From contig NZ_JASXSX010000001.1 of assembly GCF_032085515.1 (NCBI RefSeq), positions 1,544,864-1,608,863 on the forward strand: 64,000 bases of DNA, in the 5' to 3' direction. This DNA comes from Gleimia hominis. Lineage in GTDB: Bacteria > Actinomycetota > Actinomycetes > Actinomycetales > Actinomycetaceae. Below, one piece after another: positions 50,577 through 58,272 of this stretch (positions are counted from its first letter, which is position 1; each line of letters starts with the position of its first letter). Made by a program: the position numbers and the translations under genes. Below the pieces are notes generated by a model. The model was given only the letters and a program-made list of their open reading frames with translations. It searched no databases and had not been told where the DNA came from.

Positions 50577-50941
50577 ATCCACTCCCCCAAGAACTCAACT
50601 CCCACAATTCTACTCAAACCACCACCCACCCCAGCAATAACCCCGCCGCAAGTTCAAAAAAGCCCCCCACGCGCTTCAGCTAAGAGCGAACTCAAACAAC
50701 AAACAATGCAACTCACACCACAAACAGTTAAAGCGATGACAACGAGGCTTACCTATCTTCATGTGAGCACCTCGCGCCTACCCGCAAAACAGATCTTGAC
50801 CAGCGCGTATTCACGCATCTGATGGCATTTGCTTTCTCTATAGCTATGACCAATAATGGGGTTGCTTGAGGATTTCAAAAGGGCAAGCGACTTACAGATA
50901 TTAGTTTCTAAAAAGGTAAGAGTTTCCAAAAGGAGATCGTA
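50577..50941. other. Intergenic region between udk and ahpC
   Basis: These 365 bases separate divergent udk and ahpC. No gene is supported; short reading frames here have unlikely compositions. The half near udk is A/C-rich. The half near ahpC holds the palindrome ATAGCTAT (50840-50847), the dyad at 50861-50891 and an AAAGGAG ribosome binding site 6-12 bases before the ahpC ATG. Confidence 0.6.
50861..50891 (+). promoter_or_regulatory. Candidate LysR-type (OxyR) dyad upstream of ahpC
   Basis: GTTGCTTG (50861-50868) and CAAGCGAC (50884-50891) form an 8-bp dyad with one mismatch around 15 bases, 50 bases before the ahpC start. Because oxyR is encoded in the same cluster, this is a plausible OxyR site, but it was not matched to any known consensus. 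Confidence 0.35.
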
Positions 50942-51505
50942 ATGAACCTGATGAACACGAAGATCAAACCATTCACGGCGCAAGCGTTCAAGAATGGGGA
51001 ATTCGTGGAAGTAACCGAAGAAGACGTGCTTGGAAAATGGGCAATCTTCTTCTTCTACCCAGCAGACTTCACATTCGTCTGCCCAACGGAACTATCTGAC
51101 CTCGCTGATTACTACGACGAACTACAAAAACTCGGTGTGGAAGTCTACTCCGTGTCTACCGACACGCACTTCACCCACAAAGCGTGGCACGAATCTTCAG
51201 ACTCCATCGGCAAAATCAAATGGGCGATGATCGGTGACCCACGCGGCGTAGTCACCAACAACTTCGAGAACATGCGAGAAGAAGAAGGCCTCGCGGACCG
51301 CGCCACCTTCCTCATCGACCCAGAAGGCACAATCCAGTTCTTCGAAGTTACCTCAGAAGGTATTGGGCGCAACGCAGCAGAACTAGTTCGAAAGGTAAAG
51401 GCAGCGCAGTACATTGCGGCTCACCCGGGTGAGGTCTGCCCTGCGAAATGGGAAGAAGGCGAAGAGACACTCGAGCCGTCACTCGATCTCGTAGGTAAGA
51501 TCTAA
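50942..51505 (+). CDS. ahpC: Alkyl hydroperoxide reductase subunit C (2-Cys peroxiredoxin)
   Basis: A 187-residue typical 2-Cys peroxiredoxin that reduces H2O2 and organic peroxides in the cytosol. The peroxidatic Cys47 is in FYPADFTFVCPTEL and the resolving Cys166 in HPGEVCPAKW. Size and motifs match the AhpC of enteric type, which pairs with AhpF rather than AhpD, and ahpF follows 74 bases downstream. A strong ribosome binding site (AAGGAG) precedes the ATG. Expression is probably controlled by the OxyR encoded after ahpF. Confidence 0.97.
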   Translation: MNLMNTKIKPFTAQAFKNGEFVEVTEEDVLGKWAIFFFYPADFTFVCPTELSDLADYYDELQKLGVEVYSVSTDTHFTHKAWHESSDSIGKIKWAMIGDPRGVVTNNFENMREEEGLADRATFLIDPEGTIQFFEVTSEGIGRNAAELVRKVKAAQYIAAHPGEVCPAKWEEGEETLEPSLDLVGKI

Positions 51506-51579
51506 GACCTTCCACCCCATTGGAAAACACGTGTTGGCGGCCCCGAAAGGGCCGCCAACACTAACGAAAAGGACTTTTA

Positions 51580-53142
51580 ATGAGTGTTTTGAATCCCCAA
51601 CTATCCGCCCAACTGGAGCAAGTACTACAAAACCTACGCAAACCGATTACGCTCGTTGCCTCTTTGGATGAAGGCGATAAGTCAGCGCAGATGCGGGAGT
51701 TGCTCCAAGAGATTGCTGATAAGAGCGAGCTCGTCTCTATTGCTGAAGAGCCAATGCGTCGCACCCCATCTTTTGTTATTTGCCGTAACGATTCTGATGT
51801 TGCCGTAACGTTCGCAGGTATCCCCCTGGGACACGAGTTCACTTCGCTGGTGCTAGCACTGCTGCACGTCGGTGGGCATCCCATGAAACTAACGGACCAG
51901 CAGGTGGAGGCCATCCAGGCGGTTAAAACCCCCCGCGAGTTCACAACGTACATGTCCCTCACCTGCCAAAATTGCCCAGATGTGGTTCAGGCGTTGAACA
52001 TGATCTCTGTGCTGAACCCGTTGATTTCGCACACCACTGTAGAAGGTGGCGCGTTTAAAGACGAAGTTGAACAGCGCAACATCATGTCTGTTCCAGCGGT
52101 GTTTGAAGGTGACGAAATGGTCCACTCAGGACGTGCCACCGTCGATGACTTCATCGCACTGATCGACACTGATGCGCAATCCCGGGCAACGGAAGAGATG
52201 AACAATGCGCAACCATACGACGTTCTCGTGGTGGGCGGTGGTCCTGCAGGTGCTTCCGCGGCGATTTACAGTGCACGCAAGGGCCTGCGTACGGCGGTTC
52301 TTGCTGAACGTGAAGGCGGACAGGTGCTCGACACGATGAGTATTGAGAACCTCGTGCCCACAATCGCAACCACGGGACCTCAGCTTGCGGAAGACCTGAA
52401 GGGACATGTACGGCATTACGATGTGGATGTTTACGCTCCGCATGAGGCAATTGGGTTAACGCCAGCTGCAGAGAACGGTTTTCATAAGGTAACTACCGCA
52501 GCCGGGGGTGCGCTGGAAGCGAAGAATCTCGTTGTGGCAACCGGTGCGTCGTGGAGGCTTCTGGGGGTTCCTGGGGAGTCTGAGTACCGCAACAAGGGAG
52601 TTTCGTTCTGTCCGCACTGCGACGGCCCGTTATTTGAGGGAAAGAACCTGGCTGTGATTGGTGGTGGTAACTCTGGGGTTGAAGCTGCGATTGACCTTGC
52701 GGGCGTGGCGAAGCACGTTACGGTAGTTGAGTTCGCAGACCATCTGATGGCCGACGAGGTTTTGCAAAAGAGCGCGCGCGAACGGTCAAATATTGATTTT
52801 GTGACGAGCACTCAAACAACCTCCATTGACGGTGATGGTTCGAAGGTAACCGGACTTACGTATTTAGACCGGGCAACGCAGGAAGAACACCGTTTGGACG
52901 TAGATGGTGTGTTCATTCAAATCGGCCTGGTGCCTTCCACGCAGTGGCTTGAAGGAGTCCTAGAGTTGAATGGTCGCGGAGAAATCAAGGTGGACCGCAC
53001 GGGAGCGACGTCTGTGCCAGGCATTTACGCCGCTGGGGATTGCACGGATACGCCGTATAAGCAGATCCTAACTGCGCTTGGTGCCGGAGCAACAGCCGCA
53101 CTGGGAGCGTTTGATTACTCTATTCGCCACACTGCCAACTAG
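51580..53142 (+). CDS. ahpF: Alkyl hydroperoxide reductase subunit F (NAD(P)H flavoprotein)
   Basis: A 520-residue flavoprotein that passes electrons from NAD(P)H to AhpC. The N-terminal domain of two thioredoxin folds has the redox pair Cys129/Cys132 (TCQNCPDV). The thioredoxin-reductase-like part has the FAD motif VVGGGPAGASAAIYSARKG, the second redox pair Cys344/Cys347 (FCPHCDGPLF), the NAD(P) motif IGGGNSGVEAA and the closing GIYAAGDCTDTP. The gene is in an operon with ahpC. A 36-bp tandem repeat array starts 18 bases after its stop. Confidence 0.97.
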   Translation: MSVLNPQLSAQLEQVLQNLRKPITLVASLDEGDKSAQMRELLQEIADKSELVSIAEEPMRRTPSFVICRNDSDVAVTFAGIPLGHEFTSLVLALLHVGGHPMKLTDQQVEAIQAVKTPREFTTYMSLTCQNCPDVVQALNMISVLNPLISHTTVEGGAFKDEVEQRNIMSVPAVFEGDEMVHSGRATVDDFIALIDTDAQSRATEEMNNAQPYDVLVVGGGPAGASAAIYSARKGLRTAVLAEREGGQVLDTMSIENLVPTIATTGPQLAEDLKGHVRHYDVDVYAPHEAIGLTPAAENGFHKVTTAAGGALEAKNLVVATGASWRLLGVPGESEYRNKGVSFCPHCDGPLFEGKNLAVIGGGNSGVEAAIDLAGVAKHVTVVEFADHLMADEVLQKSARERSNIDFVTSTQTTSIDGDGSKVTGLTYLDRATQEEHRLDVDGVFIQIGLVPSTQWLEGVLELNGRGEIKVDRTGATSVPGIYAAGDCTDTPYKQILTALGAGATAALGAFDYSIRHTAN

Positions 53143-53159
53143 ATACGCTTGCCGCACTG

Positions 53160-53302
53160 GCCAAGTACCCGTTCGTGGTTTTGTGCGTTTAGTTAGCCAC
53201 ACGCCTTTTTGTGGTTTTGTGTGCTGAGCTAGCCAAGTGCCCGTGCTTAGTTTCTTACACCGAGCTAGCGAAGTATCCATGAGTGGTTTTTGCGTTGAGC
53301 GA
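53160..53302. repeat. Four tandem 36-bp repeats between ahpF and oxyR
   Basis: Units start at 53160, 53196, 53232 and 53268 (the last is 35 bases long). They share GCCAAGT near the start, GTGGTTTT in the middle and AGCTA or AGTTA at the end, with about two thirds identity. In the reverse strand the period encodes 12-residue repeats, but no good gene is seen there. Possible minisatellite or multi-site regulatory array. Confidence 0.75.
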
Positions 53303-53307
53303 GCAAG

Positions 53308-53333
53308 GTGCCTCAGGACTAAGCATGAGGCAC
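53308..53333. promoter_or_regulatory. 8-bp hairpin upstream of oxyR
   Basis: GTGCCTCA (53308-53315) and TGAGGCAC (53326-53333) are perfect inverted arms with a ten-base spacer, just after the tandem array and 67 bases before the oxyR ATG. No T tract follows, so it may be an operator for oxyR autoregulation or a weak terminator of ahpCF. Confidence 0.35.
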
Positions 53334-53400
53334 GATTGCGGTTCCGCACGGATCTATCGCGGCGAGTTTTAGTTCGATTGTTGTTTTTAGGGATTGTGAA

Positions 53401-54297
53401 ATGAATCTGCGAGATTTGGAGTACTTGGTTGCTTTGGCGGATGAGGGAACGTTCACCCGCGCAGCTGCTGCCGCTGGAGCGTCGCAACCTACGTTGTCAA
53501 CTCAGGTCCGTAAGCTTGAGTCTGATTTGGGTGCGGCTTTGGTGGAGCGCTGTGGCTCGCAGATTCTTTTCACTCCCGTTGGACGGGAGGTCGTGGCGTA
53601 TGCACGCCACGTTTTGTCGGACTTGACTCACATTAGAGACGCGGCGGATCGGGGGGCAGATCCGTGGGCGGCACGTATTTCCCTTGGCATTTTCCCCACT
53701 CTTGCTCCTTATTTACTTCCGCATCTGCTCCCTCGGCTGAATAAGAGCATGCCTAATGCGCGGCTCCAGTTCGTGGAGGATAAGACACTTACGTTACTCG
53801 ACCAGCTTGCTGCGGGCGGTCTTGACGCGGTGATTGTGGCGGATCCGGTTGAAGACCCTCGTTACTCCTCCGCGTATTTATTTGGAGAGAACTTGGTTCT
53901 TGCGGTGCCGGATTCGCATCGTTTAGCGGGTCAGGATGAACCTGTTTCGCTTGAGGAACTGCGTGGGGAAACTATTTTGTTGCTTGAGGAAGGCAATTGT
54001 TTGCGGAACCATTCGTGGGCGCCGTGTCAACACGTGGGTGCTAGGCAGGCCCAGTTTGCTGCGACGTCGCTGGAAACACTTCGTTACATGGTTGCATCGG
54101 GAGCAGGAGTTACTTTACTGCCTGAGTTATCGGTAAAACCTCCGTTTATTCAACCTGACTCGTTGCATCTGATCCGCTTTAAAGATCCCCAACCCAGCCG
54201 GAGGTTAAGGCTAGTTTGGCGTTCATCCTCCCCTCTTGAACCCGTGATCCACCAGATCGCTGAGGACATAAAACAGGTGAGTGTTAACACAGTCTAA
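53401..54297 (+). CDS. oxyR: LysR-type peroxide-sensing regulator OxyR
   Basis: A 298-residue LysR-family regulator. The N-terminal winged helix starts NLRDLEYLVALADEGTFTRA. The sensing domain keeps the two redox cysteines, Cys200 (EEGNCLRNH) and Cys209 (WAPCQ), in the same spacing as Cys199 and Cys208 of E. coli OxyR. Oxidation by H2O2 should form the disulfide that activates transcription. It lies downstream of ahpC-ahpF in the same orientation, separated by a 258-base gap with repeats, and most probably regulates them. Confidence 0.95.
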   Translation: MNLRDLEYLVALADEGTFTRAAAAAGASQPTLSTQVRKLESDLGAALVERCGSQILFTPVGREVVAYARHVLSDLTHIRDAADRGADPWAARISLGIFPTLAPYLLPHLLPRLNKSMPNARLQFVEDKTLTLLDQLAAGGLDAVIVADPVEDPRYSSAYLFGENLVLAVPDSHRLAGQDEPVSLEELRGETILLLEEGNCLRNHSWAPCQHVGARQAQFAATSLETLRYMVASGAGVTLLPELSVKPPFIQPDSLHLIRFKDPQPSRRLRLVWRSSSPLEPVIHQIAEDIKQVSVNTV

Positions 54298-54344
54298 GAT
54301 TTGGTTACGCGGTTTGTGATCCGATATAGTTTATTGCTGTACGC

Positions 54345-54417
54345 GGGGCTATGGCGCAGTTGGTAGCGCGCTTCCATGGCATGGAAGAGGTCAGGGGTTC
54401 AAATCCCCTTAGCTCCA
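54345..54417 (+). tRNA. tRNA-Ala (anticodon GGC)
   Basis: The 73-base cloverleaf has acceptor arms GGGGCTA and TAGCTCC, an anticodon stem CTTCC/GGAAG around loop ATGGCAT (anticodon GGC, alanine), and a T arm AGGGG-TTCAAAT-CCCCT. The 3' CCA is not encoded (discriminator A followed by CAA). Its 3' end is the left border of the accessory region with a recombinase fragment, so it may have served as an integration site. Confidence 0.95.
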
Positions 54418-55004
54418 CAATCTACACTCTACTTTGGATACAACAGTGTGAGTGTGAAACGAACCCCTCGGGTTCCGAGTTTTACCTAGTAGAACAAGGA
54501 AAACGAGGGGTTTCTTGTGCTTCTGACGTGGCTTGGAGCGAGCATGGAAGCGGGTGTTCGAGCCGGTTTTGGGTGCTTCGATCGGGTCGCGAATGGTGCT
54601 ATGAGGGGGTAGCGCCGAAAAGTGTGCCTCGCGCCGAAAAGTATGAGTGCCGCCGAAAAGTGTCGGGTAGACAGAGAAGTGCGGGATCCATCGGCATGCT
54701 CGCACATGGTGGCGGATTGGATACAAAGCTAGTTTTCGGCTAGGTGTACTCGTGTGGCGATTTTGGCTTGTCAAAGTGGGAAAAGATGAATTCTGGAGGT
54801 TGGCAATTAGGGCGCTGGTGTGGGCGGAGAGCTTGAGCTATCTCGGTGAAATGATGCGTATTAACATTCGCTACCCCCTATGGGGCAAGTTTGAGAGTAG
54901 CGCCGAAAAGTATAGGTAGTGCCAAAAAGTATCGCCGCCAACGACTTGCTATTAGCCCCGATCAGAGCGTGCATGTACGTGACGCAAAGACAGGAGCCGA
55001 CACC
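54418..55004. other. Non-coding stretch after tRNA-Ala with inverted and 19-bp-period repeats
   Basis: No convincing gene is found in these 587 bases; frames across the tRNA and repeats look random. Two structures stand out. A 9-bp inverted repeat AACCCCTCG/CGAGGGGTT lies at 54462-54470 and 54504-54512. Five copies of a CGCCGAAAAGT motif follow (see the repeat entry). The stretch between the two motif clusters (54665-54895) shows nothing recognisable. Confidence 0.6.
54612..54932. repeat. Two clusters of a 14-bp motif with exact 19-bp period
   Basis: GCGCCGAAAAGTGT or a near copy starts at 54612, 54631 and 54650, and again at 54900 and 54919 (the last as GTGCCAAAAAGTAT). Within each cluster the spacing is exactly 19 bases. 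All copies point the same way. Such arrays resemble transposase-binding repeats at IS21-type ends, or iterons; neither identity is proven. Confidence 0.75.
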
Positions 55005-55703
55005 ATGCATTACCCCGAACTCGCAGCAGTACAAGCTCGCCTGACCTACCGGCTGACCAGCTTCCTCCTTGAAAATCTCGCCGCCGGGCACACCGTCGAG
55101 TGGATGGACGCATTCCGCGCCCAACGCCGCATCGCCGAGACCCTCGGCATCGCAGACCGCGAGTTGCCTTGGCTCGCCACTCGCGTCGACCCGCGCGGCC
55201 ACAATTCTTTCGGTCGGCGCATGTCCCGCAAAATCGTCTGCGGCGACTGCGGCAGTCCGTTCGGGCACAAGACTTGGCACTCCGGTACCCCGAACCGGGT
55301 CGACGTGTGGGAGTGTCCCACGAACTACGTCAAGCGCGGCACGTGCTCTACCAGCCACCTCTACCAGGAAGTGCTGCTGGTGAAAATGGCCGAAGCGTTG
55401 CAAGTGCTCGCTGGGCGCAACCGCGTGGCGGTCGACCAGGCCGTGGACAGCCTGCGCGCCATGGGTGCGCTGCGACGTCCATCAACGCTCCACACGGCGA
55501 TCTACAAGCTCCTGACTGAATCGCCGACGCAGCTTGCATTCCACATCCCGGACTTCCTTGCCGTGCTGGAGGGCGGGTGCATGCTCACCGATGGCAGGCT
55601 CGGTTTCGTGTTCATCACCGGCGAGGCCGTCACTCTCGACCTCCCGCAACGCTGGAGCCCCGTGATGCGCCCAGGCGAACTCGCAGCTACAGGGCGTTGC
55701 TGA
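55005..55703 (+). pseudogene. C-terminal fragment of a large serine recombinase (zinc-ribbon part)
   Basis: From ATG 55005 the frame encodes 232 residues. The segment RKIVCGDCGSPFGHKTW, followed by VWECPTNYVKRGTC, is the recombinase zinc beta-ribbon (CxxC plus C...C) of large serine integrases. The catalytic resolvase domain with its serine, and the recombinase domain, are absent, so the protein cannot recombine DNA alone. The upstream part (HYPELAAVQARLTYRL) is not recognised. The frame is open to 54891. The 3' end overlaps the convergent res gene by 17 bases. Probably a relic of the element that brought the defence genes. Confidence 0.65.
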
Positions 55704-58272
55704 CCGGGCTGGCGAAGGCTTTCAGGTCTCCCCACGAGTCGGCACGGGCGGTGTCTTGCTCGTAGGCGATCAGGTAGCCCCAGTGCTGACCGGCGTAGGC
55801 ATCCTCAGCAACCAACCGGCGCACCAACGCCTCGGCAGCCTTACGCTTGGCCTGGACCCTGGCGTCATCGCGGCCGCGCTCGTCCTTGCCCTCGATGATC
55901 CAATGCACCCCGTTGGTGTCCAAGGCCACGAAGTCGGGGAAGTAGCGGTCTTTCGCGTTGTAGTACACGAACGCGCCGTCTTGCGGATGCAGGCGATGCC
56001 ACCACTCGATGCCAGGCGAAGTGTTGAGCAGGCGAGCAAGTTGGTATTCGCCGGTGAAGGAGTCGAAGGATTCCTCAGCGAACAGCGACTTGAACCAGCC
56101 GCCGTAGACCCGGCCTCGCACGAACTGGTCACGACTCTCGATCTGGTCATGCACTTGCTCTCCGAGCGGGAGCGTATAGCCGGCGCCTGGCATCGACTTG
56201 GGGTGTATGGTCGGCACCTCGCGGGTGGCCCGCAGCGTCTCGGTCGTGTAGTTCTTGATCAACCCGAGCAGTTCGGCGCGGGCAGAGTCGAGGGACTTGA
56301 CGGTCCAACCGGTGAATGTCACGGCGCGCATGAACTTTGGCACCAGGAACGTGGCGACGTAGCGGGCGGTTTGCTCGGTCTTAGGTACCAGCGACATGTT
56401 GACCACCAGCTTGACCAGAGCATCCTGCGCGTCATCGTCATCAACGTGGACGGAGTCGACTTCGGCACTTTCCCTATCCTCAGCGCGTAGCTTCTTGCCG
56501 AGGGCGGCGATGATCTCCTTGCGCAGCAGCACGTCGCCAGCGGATGTCACCCGACGGGCAGCCTGCTCAATCTCAGAGTCACTGATTTCGGACAAGTCGA
56601 TGGGCGGCTGTTGCACTGTCATCGTCGTCACCGGGAACTGATAGGCCACGTCCGCGAAGCTCGGATTCCGTCCGATCGAAACCAACTCCCACGTGGGCTG
56701 ATCCTCAGGGTCTGTGATAGTGCGAATGCCAACGCCGGGCAACCCTGTGCCCGAGCGGTCACCGCCGCTAACGGGAACAGCGACCGGCTGCGGAGCCACA
56801 CCACCGGCGCCCTCACCACTACCGGTGCCCGGTTCAGAACCGGTTGTCGTCGGTGGTTGGTCACCGCAGGTCGTGGCTGTGCCTGTATCCGTGTTGGATT
56901 GTTCGGCGGCTTCGCGGATCGCCTCCTCAACCTTGGCCTTGTCAGGCTCGGGGACGGCTTCGTCCAGACCGAACTGCTGGAGCACATTCTCTGCGCTAAG
57001 TAGTTCGGTGAAGGACTGGTGAGCGATGATGTCGAGCTGGTCGATCTGCCACACTCCCGTGTACTTGCCGAACGGCAAGCGCAGGCCGCGCCCCATGGTC
57101 TGCTGGGTCAGCACCTCCGAGGCCATCGCCCGCAAGGTGACGACGACAGCGATGTTCTTGACGTCCCAGCCTTCTTTGAGCTTGTTCACGCTCACCACAG
57201 CGAGCACGGGCGATTCGCGCCGATCAAGCTGGTCGAGACGACGCTGGGTCAACTCGTCCTCGTGTTTGGAATCCACCTGCAATACGGCATCATCCTTGCC
57301 GAGGTACTCGGGGGTGCGCAAAAGTTCAGCGACCTGGGTGGCATGCTCCACATCAGAGCAGACCACGAACGCTACCGCGTTTACATGATCACGATTCTGA
57401 GAGGCCGCATACGAGTCGTAGTAGGCCTGCTTGAGAGCCCGCAACTGCAACGCATCCCGTAGCTGCTGCTCCTCGGATGCTTCTTCGGTGCCATATCCAG
57501 TCTTGCGGAACGCCAACACCGGCGCTTTGACGTACTTGTCTTGGATGGCTCGATACAGCGGGTACTCATAGACGACGTGATCGGCCTTCTTGTCCACCGA
57601 CGCCGTCAACCCGATCGCCGCAGCTGGGTCGAGTTCCTTTAAGGCCGCGTTGAACGCCACCGCACTCGTGCCGTACAGGTGTGACTCATCGGCGATCACC
57701 ACCAAATCGTCGAGGTTCTTCAGATAGTCGAAAAGTACTCCAGCGTTCTCATCGAACCGGCGGGGCTTGCGGCGCATCGCATCCTGCGTAGCGCCGTGGG
57801 TGTCACCCTCGACCTCCTTCGGCGCGATGAGCTGCTGAATGTTGAAGATGAACGCAAGCATCGGGGTTGCCCGCCCGAACGCGAGCTGGGCGGGGCCGTT
57901 CTGGCGGGCGATCCACGCAGAGTAGTCCTGTGGGGTCACCACTTCAGGTGGCACAGCAGACCCCGTGATGTAGCGGGGAGAGCCCGGCGTAAAATTCTGC
58001 ACGGTCTTGGCCTGCACCGTCTTGCCCGGGGTGACGATGACGACGTTGCCGACCCCTTGACGGCGCAGATACTCCACGAAGGCGGCCATCAGATACGTCT
58101 TGCCCACACCGGTGGCGAGGTTGAGCACCTGCATCAAGGCCGGGTCGTAGTCACCGTCCAGAGTGAAGACCAGCTGGCGCAGCGCTTCCTTGTTAGGAGC
58201 ACGCAGGTCGAACTCAGAGCTGATCGACTCCAGTGTGTCCGAATCAAAACTCACGTTGAGCCTGGTCGTCAT
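55687..58272 (-). CDS. res: Type III-like restriction enzyme subunit (SF2 helicase-nuclease, Res)
   Basis: An 861-residue protein with an N-terminal SF2 helicase/translocase: Walker A ATGVGKT at 53-59, the DESH box at 195-198, and motifs V/VI SVNKLKEGWDVKN and QQTMGRGLRLPFG. A linker rich in Gly/Thr/Pro lies near residue 490. The C-terminal PD-(D/E)xK nuclease has Asp780 (YFPDFV) and Glu794/Lys796 (IIEGK). With the adjacent Mod it would cut unmodified DNA after ATP-driven communication between sites, as in type III systems. Its ATG overlaps the mod stop by one base (TAATG). It is the last gene of the six-gene operon. Confidence 0.9.
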   Translation of the reverse strand: MTTRLNVSFDSDTLESISSEFDLRAPNKEALRQLVFTLDGDYDPALMQVLNLATGVGKTYLMAAFVEYLRRQGVGNVVIVTPGKTVQAKTVQNFTPGSPRYITGSAVPPEVVTPQDYSAWIARQNGPAQLAFGRATPMLAFIFNIQQLIAPKEVEGDTHGATQDAMRRKPRRFDENAGVLFDYLKNLDDLVVIADESHLYGTSAVAFNAALKELDPAAAIGLTASVDKKADHVVYEYPLYRAIQDKYVKAPVLAFRKTGYGTEEASEEQQLRDALQLRALKQAYYDSYAASQNRDHVNAVAFVVCSDVEHATQVAELLRTPEYLGKDDAVLQVDSKHEDELTQRRLDQLDRRESPVLAVVSVNKLKEGWDVKNIAVVVTLRAMASEVLTQQTMGRGLRLPFGKYTGVWQIDQLDIIAHQSFTELLSAENVLQQFGLDEAVPEPDKAKVEEAIREAAEQSNTDTGTATTCGDQPPTTTGSEPGTGSGEGAGGVAPQPVAVPVSGGDRSGTGLPGVGIRTITDPEDQPTWELVSIGRNPSFADVAYQFPVTTMTVQQPPIDLSEISDSEIEQAARRVTSAGDVLLRKEIIAALGKKLRAEDRESAEVDSVHVDDDDAQDALVKLVVNMSLVPKTEQTARYVATFLVPKFMRAVTFTGWTVKSLDSARAELLGLIKNYTTETLRATREVPTIHPKSMPGAGYTLPLGEQVHDQIESRDQFVRGRVYGGWFKSLFAEESFDSFTGEYQLARLLNTSPGIEWWHRLHPQDGAFVYYNAKDRYFPDFVALDTNGVHWIIEGKDERGRDDARVQAKRKAAEALVRRLVAEDAYAGQHWGYLIAYEQDTARADSWGDLKAFASPVSNAL

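Noticed and set aside
53160..53302. CRISPR array
   Set aside because: The 36-bp units are directly adjacent, diverged, and have no spacers; no cas genes are in the window.
53068..53487. Minus-strand open frame of 139 residues with 12-residue repeats across the ahpF-oxyR gap
   Set aside because: The repeat follows only from the 36-bp DNA period; the frame overlaps the start of oxyR and the end of ahpF, has Lys/Thr/Trp-biased composition and no ribosome binding site.
54351..54743. Plus-strand frame starting inside tRNA-Ala
   Set aside because: It begins in the tRNA and runs across the repeats; composition is not gene-like.
54891..55004. Upstream extension of the recombinase fragment from 54891
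   Set aside because: It would run through the 19-bp repeats and has no ribosome binding site; ATG 55005 was taken instead, although either way the catalytic domain is missing.
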